NCBI GenBank assembly: GCA_026419775.2
Contig: JAOPGA020001833.1
Coordinates: 1 to 54,150 of the forward strand
Direction: 5' to 3'
Source of the DNA: Acrasis kona
Lineage: Eukaryota > Heterolobosea > Eutetramitea > Acrasida > Acrasidae
DNA length: 54,150 nucleotides
Shown here one piece after another: positions 19,566 through 28,575 of this stretch. Position 1 is the stretch's first letter; each line of letters starts with the position of its first letter. Made by a program: the position numbers and the translations under genes. The notes under the pieces are model-generated. The model searched no databases. It saw only the letters and a list, made by a program, of their open reading frames with translations, and was not told where the DNA came from.

Positions 19566-20207
19566 ATGAACTTCGAGTTGCGAGTGGAGACGATGGATGA
19601 GCTTTTAAATGAGGGCTTGTCCAGACTGCAAGATCACTCACTCGCACTGGACCGCCATCAGCAAAGTCCAGTACTGTACCCTAATGGAGGAGCTGCAAGT
19701 TTGTCGCTAGAATCACATAATAGACAACGTTCGTATTCCTCTCCAGGTTCTCTCTCATCAAACCCTAATGTAATGTATCATTTAGCAACACAGGACCGTT
19801 TACTCAACACCACATGTCCACAACCGACAAACAGCCATCAAGCGACTCAATACAACGCTGAGGAATTTTGTAACTCACAAAGAAGGGACCGAAGCCCTCA
19901 CACATTATCAACAATACGTTTCACAAACTGGGAGAAGAGGAATAGCGCACCAAATGGAATCACAATTCCACCCTCACCCTCAAAAATTAAAAAGAAGAGG
20001 AAGTTTAGTCTTAACTCCCCATTAGATGAGCAACAAGGCCACAGCATAAGCTACACACCTTTAGATAAGTATACAAGTAAAATCCTCAAACAAAAGGGTG
20101 CAGCCGTACGGTTCGAGAACAATGAATATTCACTTTTTAGTGCAGGAGTGCACGAATCTCAGAACAAAAAGCCAAAGAACAAATTCACCATGATTGAGTT
20201 CCAGTAG
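19566..20207 (+). CDS. Hypothetical disordered protein
   Basis: 213 residues from ATG 19566; the frame is open back to 19338 but the extra residues look like leader sequence. A short N-terminal helix (ELRVETMDELLNEGLSRLQD) is followed by Ser/Asn/Pro/Gln-rich sequence and two basic Ser-Pro clusters (PPSPSKIKKKRKFSLNSPLD) that look like nuclear localisation and phosphorylation sites. A conserved-looking C-terminus reads AVRFENNEYSLFS. No family recognised; probably nuclear. Confidence 0.45.
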   Translation: MNFELRVETMDELLNEGLSRLQDHSLALDRHQQSPVLYPNGGAASLSLESHNRQRSYSSPGSLSSNPNVMYHLATQDRLLNTTCPQPTNSHQATQYNAEEFCNSQRRDRSPHTLSTIRFTNWEKRNSAPNGITIPPSPSKIKKKRKFSLNSPLDEQQGHSISYTPLDKYTSKILKQKGAAVRFENNEYSLFSAGVHESQNKKPKNKFTMIEFQ

Positions 20208-20419
20208 AACATTATTTCACATACATTTTGTTCACAAGCTTTTTTGTATGGAGTCTATTATCTTAAAGACTGGAAAGTATCGCACGATGAGAGCATACAA
20301 GATAATGTGCCATTGAGTTTAAAGAATGTGAGAAGCTACAAAATGATATAGAACCTTCTTTGGTTATATTCCAATACAATCTCTAACAATTGATTTATCA
20401 ATACAAATTTATTAAATCA

Positions 20420-21044
20420 TTATTCTTTTTGAAGTAATCTAACGACTTTAAACTCAATAAGTAGTTCTACTGCCTTCGAATGTTGGAAATCTTTCACAAC
20501 AATATATGGTATCACGTATAAATGGTCTGCACCGACTTTGCAGTAGACTCTGTCACCTGATGCTTTTTCGCCAATAATTGCTTGTACATCTTGTGATTGT
20601 GTGTTCCATACAATTGTCGCTCTTGTTCCATTTTCAACGTTGAACGAGAACAATCTTAGGTACTGTTCGTCCCACTGCTTAAACTCATACTTATCAGAAC
20701 TCTTTAGGTGTTTAACCAATACTGTTTGGTCTTCCAAGCGGCTCTCCAACCACAACTACGTCATCCTTAAAATATTCTTTATCTTCATCCAGCGGTTCTT
20801 CTCGTTCTTTTGTTGTTGATAAGAGCATTCTATTCTCTGATGCAAGTTGATTCACAATTACAATCATGTGATTATGAAATCTGCACATTAAGTTAATCAC
20901 CAATTGACCAATTGTTGTGTAGTCAACATTGTGTTGATTCTTTCCATAGAGATGGACCAGGAAGGATTCCAACCCACTTGCGGTAGCGTCGTCCGGAGAT
21001 TTGTGGTTTAAAGGTATCAATGTCTTTAATATTCGTCTCATCAA
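20420..21044 (-). CDS. Hypothetical protein with unresolved frame change
   Basis: Two minus-strand frames overlap around 20712-20755: an upstream ATG frame (from 21044, 110 codons) ending soon after KEYFKDDVVVV, and a downstream frame of about 110 codons opening after a TAG and ending at 20420. Both look coding (the second has alternating beta-like sequence, RATIVWNTQSQDVQAIIGEK). A 106-nt intron from a GT near 20862 to the TAG at about 20756 would keep phase, but unlike other introns here it removes good-looking coding sequence; a one-base indel is the alternative. No family recognised. One gene is more likely than two. Confidence 0.4.
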
Positions 21045-21212
21045 TTTTAGATGAAAGCATTATGTATACATCTCAACACCATTAACAGGAGGCAATTGAC
21101 ATTAAAGCATGCAAGGCCAGAGCAGAGGGAGAAACCGAACAACACTATTAATAAACAAACGTTCTTTCAACTGCTACTTTTATTTACGTCACAACCTATA
21201 ATTCGTAGTACT

Positions 21213-21672
21213 TTATAACACATAAAAGGACCTCAAGTCAGGTCCAAGACTTCCAGAGCCTGAAGTCCCAAGGGCCTGATGTTTCAAGACAGAATCGATC
21301 TGCGATTGTGTTGGACCAGCTATACGGCACTGGAAAGACTTATCTTGGGCATAATCTACTTGGAATAAATGGGAATGTGAAAACATGTTTTCTAAAACAA
21401 ACGATGGTCGGTCGATATGATTGTAAAATTTTGCGTCGCACAGTAGAATTCTTCTATAATTTAATTCGATTAGAACTGATTCTTTAAATTCTCCGTCTCC
21501 AAATGTGAGCCGATCATGATCCTTTCGCTGCTCTGGCAGATTCAGCGAACTTTGGAATTCCATAACCATTCCAGTTCTCACAATTGGTTCCGTAATATCC
21601 TGGCTCACATGAGCAAACATTGGGAGCGGCGCATGCTCCATTTCCGTTGCATACATTTATAGATTTGCAGCA
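21213..21672 (-). pseudogene. EGF-domain protein, 5'-truncated 3' end
   Basis: The minus strand encodes an EGF-like module in the frame CNGNGACAAPNVCSCEPGYY then GTNCENWN, preceded by ECCKSINV and an in-frame TGA. A second frame then continues to a stop at 21213 (GDGEFKESVLIELNYRRILL and on). A 34-nt intron starting after ENWN (GTTATGG...CCAG) would join the two in phase. No upstream exons are present: the 5' end abuts a transposase-derived sequence read on the other strand from about 21660. EGF modules of this spacing are typical of protist adhesion or receptor ectodomains. It looks like a gene end cut off by a mobile-element rearrangement. Confidence 0.55.
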
Positions 21673-22152
21673 TTCTCAGGTGCATTCCCAATGCCTATAC
21701 CAGATCCTCAACGTCAAGATCACTTCATGCCATTCATCAATCGCATTAATTCTACAACTGGCGTGTGCATGGACGAGCATCTACCAAGTCAGAAAAATTC
21801 ACCAGTAAAATGCAAAGATTGTGGTAGACGAGCATTAAGTAATGTGGATATGGCGGCTCACCGACGTTTGATGCATAATTGGGAGGAATTTCCTGAATTA
21901 GACACATATGAGCAGACTGTTGCTGAAAAGTTCACAGTTGAGAACATATCTAATTCGCGACTACTTAGATCGATTGCAAGTGGTGCGTTAAATGTCCCAA
22001 CAAAGAGGAGGCTTGTGAAACCATCAACAATGGCCTCTCCACAATACTGTCCAACAAACGAATCAAGAAAGCGTAAAGCTGACGACATGGACATTGACCA
22101 AGAATCCACGCACCACACCACAATCAGAAAAAGGAGAAAGAAGAATCAATAA
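21656..22152 (+). pseudogene. DDE transposase-like protein, C-terminal fragment with C2H2 finger
   Basis: About 160 codons ending at 22152, homologous by eye to the C-terminal third of the minus-strand gene at 25.5-27.2 kb. Shared landmarks: PIPDPQRQDHFMP versus PIPDPSRTGHFMP; MDEHLPSQKN versus MDKHLPSLKG; CKDCGRRALS versus CKECGRRILS, then H-x-RLMH (a C2H2 finger); and a basic terminus IRKRRKKNQ versus IRKRRIAKK. The catalytic part is absent, so it is a 5'-truncated copy. Its left edge coincides with the truncated EGF gene. Confidence 0.7.
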
Positions 22153-22290
22153 AATATTACTACATTAAACAAGATCTATTTTTAATCCTTGCTCTTGTCA
22201 GACCCCCACTAATACTAGTGATTTTCGAAATACACCCCCCCCTCGATTGTTGATTAAAAAAATCAAATTTTTGACCCCCCCCTACAAACT

Positions 22291-22686
22291 GATTATTGCG
22301 CGAGCCCTATGACTGACTGCCTCTCCGGTATTGAAGCAGTTCATAGCTTCTCAAAGCTGAATTCTATAGAAGAAAAGCTTCGTGTATGTGACAATCAGCT
22401 TCTCTCTGCTATTGTTACAGAGAAGAATCGTTTTGCTAGCTGCGAGTTCTTTTACGTCCAGGCCCACGCCAACATTCCTGGAAATGAAGCAGCGGATAAA
22501 TTTGCACCCATGCCATCAAATCCGCCAAGCTAGGCGGACCTTCAGCTGTATAGAGTCATAAGAGACTTCAACAAAAATCACCCAGTTTTCCTAACAGAGA
22601 CCGCTAGCCATCTCAAAGCGTTCTCTCCAAGTCAATCCACAAGAAGAATCCCAAGAAGAAGATTTCCAAGACCACCAAGACGATGA
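22291..22686 (+). pseudogene. LINE-type retrotransposon RNase H fragment
   Basis: The plus frame reads SPMTDCLSGIEAVHSFSKLN, a typical RNase H segment with the TD.xSGI motif, and then FFYVQAHANIPGNEAADKFA, the H-x-x-x-x-GNExADK hallmark of RNase H in non-LTR retrotransposon polyproteins. A TAG at 22531 interrupts the frame, which otherwise continues to a TGA at 22684. A further open stretch in another frame (22691-22900) may be the rest of the decayed tail. Reverse transcriptase is absent. Just upstream are three C-runs preceded by A or GA, possibly part of the insertion boundary. Confidence 0.7.
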
Positions 22687-22926
22687 AGTAATGGAAGAAG
22701 GAATGGAAGATGACAAAATACTCCGGTCGAATCTTCTGGATCGGATCTGCACCACTCTCCGGGCCATACCTTGGTATCGAAGAGGGGCAGAAGAATCAAA
22801 AAAAGACTGCTCTTCTAAGAGTGACGAGGGCGAGTCAAGGTTGATTGGTGTTTTCCGATGCTCTAGGTTATGCCTCCAAAAACAACTTAACAAGTCTTAG
22901 ATTAAATTCAATTCAATTTGTTTTTA

Positions 22927-23853
22927 TTATTGATTAAGTAGATTCTGGATAAGACTTAACACGTTACGGACATCTCGCGCGTCGCTTTCTATGCCTTGAT
23001 GCTGATCCTCCATTAATCGCTGCTGATTCTCCATTAATCGCTGCTGATGCTGCATTAAACGCTGCTGATTCTCCATTAGGTGATGCTGAGCGTTTATTTG
23101 ATCCATCAATCGGGTTCGGTTTTGTTGGTTGGACCTAATTTGCGCCAAAGCCCCTCGAGCTAACTGAACTTCGTCCACCCTGGCTAGTTGACGCATATAT
23201 TGTAAGTTGAAGCGATTGTCATTTATTGACTGCGGTGCAACTAGCTGTGGAGGTTCTTGTAATGGTGCAACCTGCTGTGGAGGTCCTTGTGGTGGCACAA
23301 CCAGCTGTGGAGGTTCTTCACCTTGTTGTGGATGTTGTGGTCCTTGTAGTGGTGCAAATAGCTGTGGAGGTTCTTGTGGTGGTGCAACCTGCTGTGGTGC
23401 TTCAAAGCGCCGTACACCTGTTCGCTCAGAAGGTCTCGCATTCTCAATAGGAACCATTGAAGAAACTTCCAAGTTTGGTCCCAGTGCACTAATTAAACTA
23501 ACCCTATTTAGTAATGGCGCACCAGAATAGTTTATGTTCTGGTGCCTAGCAGCAAAGGAGTCCACATCAATACCTGAAGACCCAGGTGCTTCAATCATCC
23601 CACCTCTGTTTGCGACAAATGCACTTCCTATGCTATTTGAACGACCTGTGGGTGAACTGGGTCGAAGTGGAGGGAGGTTGTTTTCTACTATGATTATCGA
23701 TCTCCTAATTCTATTGATCGTCGGAGCATTATTGACGGTCCTATCTTCGTCCAAATGATCCTCTTCATCATCCGGTGAAAGTTCTCGGTCAACAAAAGGC
23801 ACCTCTTCACTGTGTATGACAGGATAATTGTCATCGTCCTCTTGTTCCGACAT
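22927..23853 (-). CDS. Hypothetical low-complexity protein with coiled-coil repeat
   Basis: Intronless, 308 residues. The first 130 residues are acidic and disordered. A middle Pro/Gln stretch repeats a unit like EPPQLVAPLQGP about five times. The C-terminus has a 7-residue repeat RLMENQQ (RLMQHQQ, RLMENQQ, RLMEDQH), which would form a short coiled coil, and ends in VRNVLSLIQNLLNQ. Nothing links it to a known family. It lies inside the mobile-element island and may be an element-encoded accessory or Gag-like protein, or a fast-evolving host gene. The plus-strand Cys/Gly-rich frames over the same bases are mirror images of the Pro/Gln repeat and are not genes. Confidence 0.4.
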   Translation of the reverse strand: MSEQEDDDNYPVIHSEEVPFVDRELSPDDEEDHLDEDRTVNNAPTINRIRRSIIIVENNLPPLRPSSPTGRSNSIGSAFVANRGGMIEAPGSSGIDVDSFAARHQNINYSGAPLLNRVSLISALGPNLEVSSMVPIENARPSERTGVRRFEAPQQVAPPQEPPQLFAPLQGPQHPQQGEEPPQLVVPPQGPPQQVAPLQEPPQLVAPQSINDNRFNLQYMRQLARVDEVQLARGALAQIRSNQQNRTRLMDQINAQHHLMENQQRLMQHQQRLMENQQRLMEDQHQGIESDARDVRNVLSLIQNLLNQ

Positions 23854-24586
23854 TTAAATGTTGGTCTAAAATTGATGACATTTGACATTCCTGTTGTAAT
23901 GCATTGTTATTAGAACCATGAAGAGTACAAAGGAAGTCACATATGGAGATTGAAGGATGCATTATAGTTCGTATGAACGAGTTTACAGATTTTAACGCTA
24001 AGTGGAGACTCTACCCTCTCAACATTTTGACACAGGACAAAGATCATTAGACTTGTACATTCTAAAATATATCATCATTTAACAAACGCATCTTGAGTCC
24101 ACATACAAAATGTAATTAGATACAACATTAGCTAGTTTATGAGGAACGTTAAGATGCTACTTGCGCACTACATTCTAAGACGAAAAATGATTTCGGTGGT
24201 TATGATGGAGTGTACATTTCTTACCTATACATTTATAAAAGGTCTCGTAATGCAGCGGACGAGAGGCCGACCCAGAGGTCGGAGGCTGAGGTGAAAAGTA
24301 CTTTAAACAATGGTAATGGTAATTTTTTTAAATTCTGGAATTCCCGTTATGGGACGTATTTTTTATGATATTACAAAAATGCCTTACAACTAATAGCAAC
24401 ATGATAGGGTACTGTTGAAACAGAAGGTGCATTCGTGAGGAAACCATAACCGAAAAATAATGGGACACGCGACGATATTTATACAAAAGGGAATTGGAAG
24501 GAACAGGGTGGGTAACAATTTGAAAAATGTGCCATCGACAACATAATCAGCAACACAGAGTTTGTATACAAAGGAGTTAGGTCAAT
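23854..24586 (+). other. Intergenic with a GC-rich tandem-hairpin island
   Basis: About 730 bp without a gene. The one feature is at 24243-24282: TCTCGT pairs with ACGAGA around a 10-nt loop, directly followed by CCGACC pairing with GGTCGG around CAGA. The rest is AT-rich with no clear repeat. Confidence 0.5.
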
Positions 24587-24874
24587 AATAATAAAGTCTA
24601 TGGGAACAGGACAGCAAATCATGAGCCAACAGCACCATATTCAAAGCTGAACAAAGTTTTGATTGAGCGCATTTATGATGCATCTGGAAATTATCATTAC
24701 TGTCATCAATATTTAATTGAACATTTGCGAGTTAGTGCAGATCGGCTTGCCCGTCTTAGAAAGGTCAAACAAGGAACAATACCATTTCATGGAACTCAAG
24801 GAGCACCCTCACACTTCGCTTTAAAGCCTGAAACTCTCGCCCAACTTGAGTATATAAAAATAAGTTCACAATAG
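24587..24874 (+). pseudogene. Transposon-derived fragment (N-terminal domain)
   Basis: About 95 codons with no ATG at the front, ending at 24874. The sequence has a Cys/His-containing helical start (YHYCHQYLIEHLRVSADRLA) and the motif FHGTQGAPSHFAL, of the H-G-x-x-G...A type that precedes the catalytic core in several eukaryotic DDE transposases and their domesticated relatives. It is opposite in strand to the transposase-like gene 0.6 kb away and may be the detached front part of a related copy. Confidence 0.45.
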
Positions 24875-25497
24875 ATAGATATATACTTACTACAATGTTT
24901 TGATCAATATGGTCAACCAATTCCCTTTACAATGTTTTAGAGGAATTAAAACTCTATCCACCCACCCATTACATTTGACTACCACAATACATACAAATAT
25001 TAAGAGAGTTGATTAAGTCAACGCCTTCATTCTAACGCGGTAAACGATTCTAGCCCCGCTTTAATAAGGCGATCGGGAACGAGATAGGAAAATCTCGAAT
25101 CGTAACTTCATCGACGTTATTAACAAATAACTACAATTTAATAAACATTGTATTGATTTATTACTTTATTTTTTCTTCTTCATATAAAAATTACCCTGGC
25201 TCATAAGGAGATGAGTCAATTACAATCATTTACACTCATTAATTAACGAATAGTTGTTTATTCAAATAATTCGAAAATAATTCGTATTCGTGCCGAGCCC
25301 TAATGATCACTTTTAAGCAATTGCATTAATATTATCCGGTTATTCGAATTTGTATTCAAAATACCTTATTCGTCGTCGGGAGATCGCAACAATCAGTATC
25401 ATATGGGTGGATGGGTAATTTTTTAAAAAAAATCAGTACAGCATGATGGGTATGGGTCTCATTAATATAATAATATCAGATGTTTTGAAGGGGTATT
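24875..25497 (+). other. Intergenic, repeat-like AT-rich sequence
   Basis: About 620 bp. From 25240 to 25380 the sequence is rich in ATTCG/CGAAT words around a CGTGCCGAGCCCTAATGATC core, resembling the end of a transposable element. At 25395-25470 there is a TGGGTGGATGGGTAA stretch whose reverse complement resembles part of the 40.4-40.6 kb intergenic region. No gene seen. Confidence 0.35.
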
Positions 25498-27191
25498 TTA
25501 TTTTTTTGCGATTCTTCTTTTTCTAATTGGAGTTGATGATTCAACTACTGGCTGATTATTAAATACATCAAAAGTCCTTTTGTTTCTTCTTGAGGGAAGA
25601 GAATCTGTCATTGTTGCTATTTGGCCTAGCATTCTGCTGTAGCTGACTTCTGGTATTAAGAAGACATTGGGTTGGACAACAATCTTCTCACTTGTTGTGT
25701 TGTCATCCACTAGTTTATCATTGTTCTTGTCATCACTCAATTCTGAAGGTGGTTCTGGTTCATTTTGAAGCTATCTTAGCGCCAGTTCCACTTCTGAGTC
25801 ATAATCATCAGTATCCGATAGATTGCTGCATTCATTAAGATTTTTCTTTGAATGTACTAGGCGCATGTGATTAGTAAGATCGGTTTTGCTCAAAATCCTT
25901 CTGCCACATTCCTTACAAAAGGTTGGATTGCCCTTCAAACTTGGGAGATGTTTGTCCATATAAATGTTCTTATCTTCATTAAAAAGCCTTTCTTTTAGTG
26001 GCATAAAGTGACCAGTCCGTGATGGATCAGGAATCGGCGTTGGCAAGTTTCCATCAAAATCGCGTAATGTTTGAAACCATCCAATGTTCTTTCTTTTGCA
26101 GCAGACAGGACCATTGCAAGTATGTATTAAAGTGATATTCGATCCAACACTGTTGATGGTATGATTTTGCATTAAAGTAATGAATGCCTCCACTTGAGCT
26201 TTTACTTTGTCCGAAAGTGAACCTTTAGTACTAAAATACAGGATTATGTTCTCCATTGTTGGAATTGAATCATCTTCAATAACTTCAGGTGCTACTACCG
26301 ACCCAGGCTCAATAATACAAGACTCAAAATTCTCTCCATTAACTTTGATTAACAAGTCAATTTTCGAAAGCGCGCTCTTATGATTATTAATTTGGGCTTC
26401 TTGGTTGATACACTTATTTTGAGAATTTAAATGATCTCCATGTACACGTTCATCCAAATTAGAAACACCAACAAGCGCTTTACTTATGTGTGTCATAACC
26501 ATCTCTGCTGGATTATATCTGCTACAATAAGCTGCATAAGATGCATGGACTAGTACTTGTAGTTTGAGGACTTTAAACATATAGAAGTTTAATACCTGGT
26601 TACATCGATTTCCAGGAGCGCCAGAACTTTCATTGTCCATCAAATCAATTAATACATCTCGTAGCTCGCCATTTGGCTTACGGCTGAAATCACCTCCATT
26701 GCGAAATGAGTTGATTCTATCACGCATTATTTCTATTTTTCCAGGCTTGTTTGTAGAGTTAGATCTTGTATATACATGCACCTTTGATTGTTTGATGGCA
26801 ATATCGTCATTAATAGCGGAGGGATTACAGTATACAATTACATTGGGTGCTGCAGATTCTCCGAAGATGTCCCTACTATGATCAAGAAGCGCGTATGTAT
26901 CATCTCCGTCCTTCAAAGCTACAGCCATAGATTTTGATTTAATCTGGTACCGTCGCTAAAAACACTTTTGCCTTTTAAGCTGTATGATAGAAGTACTTTA
27001 TAAAGATGTAGACGTGATCCAAATGGGCGAATGCACTCCACCTTTTCAAGAATATCATGTCGTGCTTTGTGGTCAACCGTTGTAATCAATAAAAGCACAA
27101 GTTTCGATGTGCCATTGTCCCCTCCAATCCCTCCACCTCCCCTATACCACACCTTATGGAAATCAATGATCGGGCATAATGCTAATAACAA
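25498..27191 (-). pseudogene. DDE transposase-like protein with C-terminal C2H2 finger
   Basis: The main minus-strand frame runs from 26918 to a TAG at 25771, and the same frame continues past the TAG to 25498. A 32-nt intron (26919-26950) joins it upstream to an open stretch reaching about 27191, with no ATG. Features: a GGDNGTSKLVLLL segment (likely catalytic Asp); SRYNPAEMVMTHISKALVGV, the N-x-x-E with the trailing S.xLxGV seen in a widespread eukaryotic transposon-encoded DDE family (catalytic Glu); HGDHLNSQNK; then PIPDPSRTGHFMP and CKECGRRILSKTDLTNHMRL, a C2H2 finger. The basic end beyond the TAG matches the end of the 21.7-22.1 kb copy, so the TAG is premature or read through. The missing start and the TAG argue for a relic. 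Confidence 0.7.
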
Positions 27192-27226
27192 TAACGATTA
27201 AAAGAAGCAAAACTTTATTTTTGAAT

Positions 27227-28372
27227 TTAATTTTTCAGGGTTGCAACACCACACAAAGCACCCGAAAGCATCCACAGCGCTACTGTGACTATAGTCAAAC
27301 CGGCAAATACGTACATCACTGCAAACTTCCAGGGCGTGTATTCACCAAGTCCAGGTTGAAATTGTTTGGGGTCTTGAGGATTATATACACATGCGAAATT
27401 AGTACCATTCGAATAAGTGTTCAAATATCTGTTCACACACGAATAGTCTCTTCCGCACTCATTGTTCATTGTACTCGCTACTTCTCTACCATCTAGTAGT
27501 TTAACGTTAACATTAATAGTAGGCCTCCAGCAACTATCACATCTTACGTTGCATAATCTGTTGGATACACTTGCACAGCAATAGCAATTACAACTATAAG
27601 TACGGCAACTCTTGCCCGAGCATGATGTACATGTGGAACAGCATGTTGAACAACAATTGTAGCCGTCACAACAAGAGCTGCTGGTGTTTTGAGCTAATGA
27701 AGAATACGCACTATTGCATGACATGCTTCCGATTGAGCATGAACTGCAGTAACTGCACGTCTTTGTACAACAAGTGTACTGTCCGATAGAATTGCCCTCT
27801 GCGGAGCATATGCTTCGTTCGTATGTTTCGTGCACAACAATCTCAGAGTAATTCAAACCAAAGAATAATCCAATCCACACGGCAAAGAAAATAACTGCAA
27901 ACACCAAAAAGATGATACATGTCGCGAGCAGAGGCTTTTTAAACGGCTTCAAGTCTACTTGAAACTCCTTGACCTCTACCTTGTGTTGGAATGGTCTTGT
28001 CGAATCTGGTGACCCTGAGTCAAACGTAGGTGAATAAGTTGTTTGTAACGGTGGTGGATCGTGTTTCTGAAAAGTTACATCGGTTGGTTGAACGACAGTG
28101 TCTGCATTGTATGATATGGGCGGTGGTGGGTTGTAAATAGTTTGCTCAGGTGCTGTGCCATACGCTAGGTATGGATTATACGCTGGTTGTGCAAGGTCAA
28201 AGTTGTAATTCACAACAGGTTGTGATAAAAAGTTTGAAGAACTGTTGTCTGCGAATGTTTGTGGGTTTTGTGGTGGATACTCCTGTTGGTGTTGCTGGAG
28301 TATCGATGCACCTAATCCAGACGGGAGTTCCTGTTGCTCATACAAAGAACCGTCCGGAGCCCCCTTTGTCAT
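27227..28372 (-). CDS. Membrane protein with Cys-rich ectodomain, two helices
   Basis: Intronless, 381 residues. A 140-residue Pro/Gln/Tyr-rich cytosolic N-terminus is followed by helix 1 (LLATCIIFLVFAVIFFAVWI), an ectodomain of about 165 residues with 26 cysteines, many as CC or C-x-x-C pairs (CCSTCCSTCTSCSGKSC), a smoother segment (INVNVKLLDGREV) and helix 2 (FAVMYVFAGLTIVTVALWML). No domain name fits. Topology suggests both termini are cytosolic and the Cys-rich loop is extracellular or lumenal, probably disulfide-bonded or metal-binding. It probably belongs to a lineage-specific family. Confidence 0.65.
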   Translation of the reverse strand: MTKGAPDGSLYEQQELPSGLGASILQQHQQEYPPQNPQTFADNSSSNFLSQPVVNYNFDLAQPAYNPYLAYGTAPEQTIYNPPPPISYNADTVVQPTDVTFQKHDPPPLQTTYSPTFDSGSPDSTRPFQHKVEVKEFQVDLKPFKKPLLATCIIFLVFAVIFFAVWIGLFFGLNYSEIVVHETYERSICSAEGNSIGQYTCCTKTCSYCSSCSIGSMSCNSAYSSLAQNTSSSCCDGYNCCSTCCSTCTSCSGKSCRTYSCNCYCCASVSNRLCNVRCDSCWRPTINVNVKLLDGREVASTMNNECGRDYSCVNRYLNTYSNGTNFACVYNPQDPKQFQPGLGEYTPWKFAVMYVFAGLTIVTVALWMLSGALCGVATLKN

Positions 28373-28575
28373 CCCTAAATTCTAATATCGAATCTTTCTT
28401 GGAACTTGTGTGGTGATTGGTGATAACACTCCTGAAATGAGGGTTGATCAACCCGTTAATATTCAAACAGGCCAACTTTTTTTAGTGGGAAATATATACA
28501 TTTAAAACTCAAGTGCCGCCTTAAACAAAATTTTCAAGTCTTCAAATAACTTAAACTAGATAATTAAACACGATA

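Noticed and set aside
23207-23530. Plus-strand Cys/Gly-rich open frames
   Set aside because: They are antisense to the Pro/Gln repeats of the 22927-23853 gene; the composition is a mirror of that repeat.
24241-24300. Possible tRNA gene
   Set aside because: The two hairpins do not fit a cloverleaf: no 7-nt anticodon loop, no T-loop GGTTCGA motif and no closing acceptor stem.
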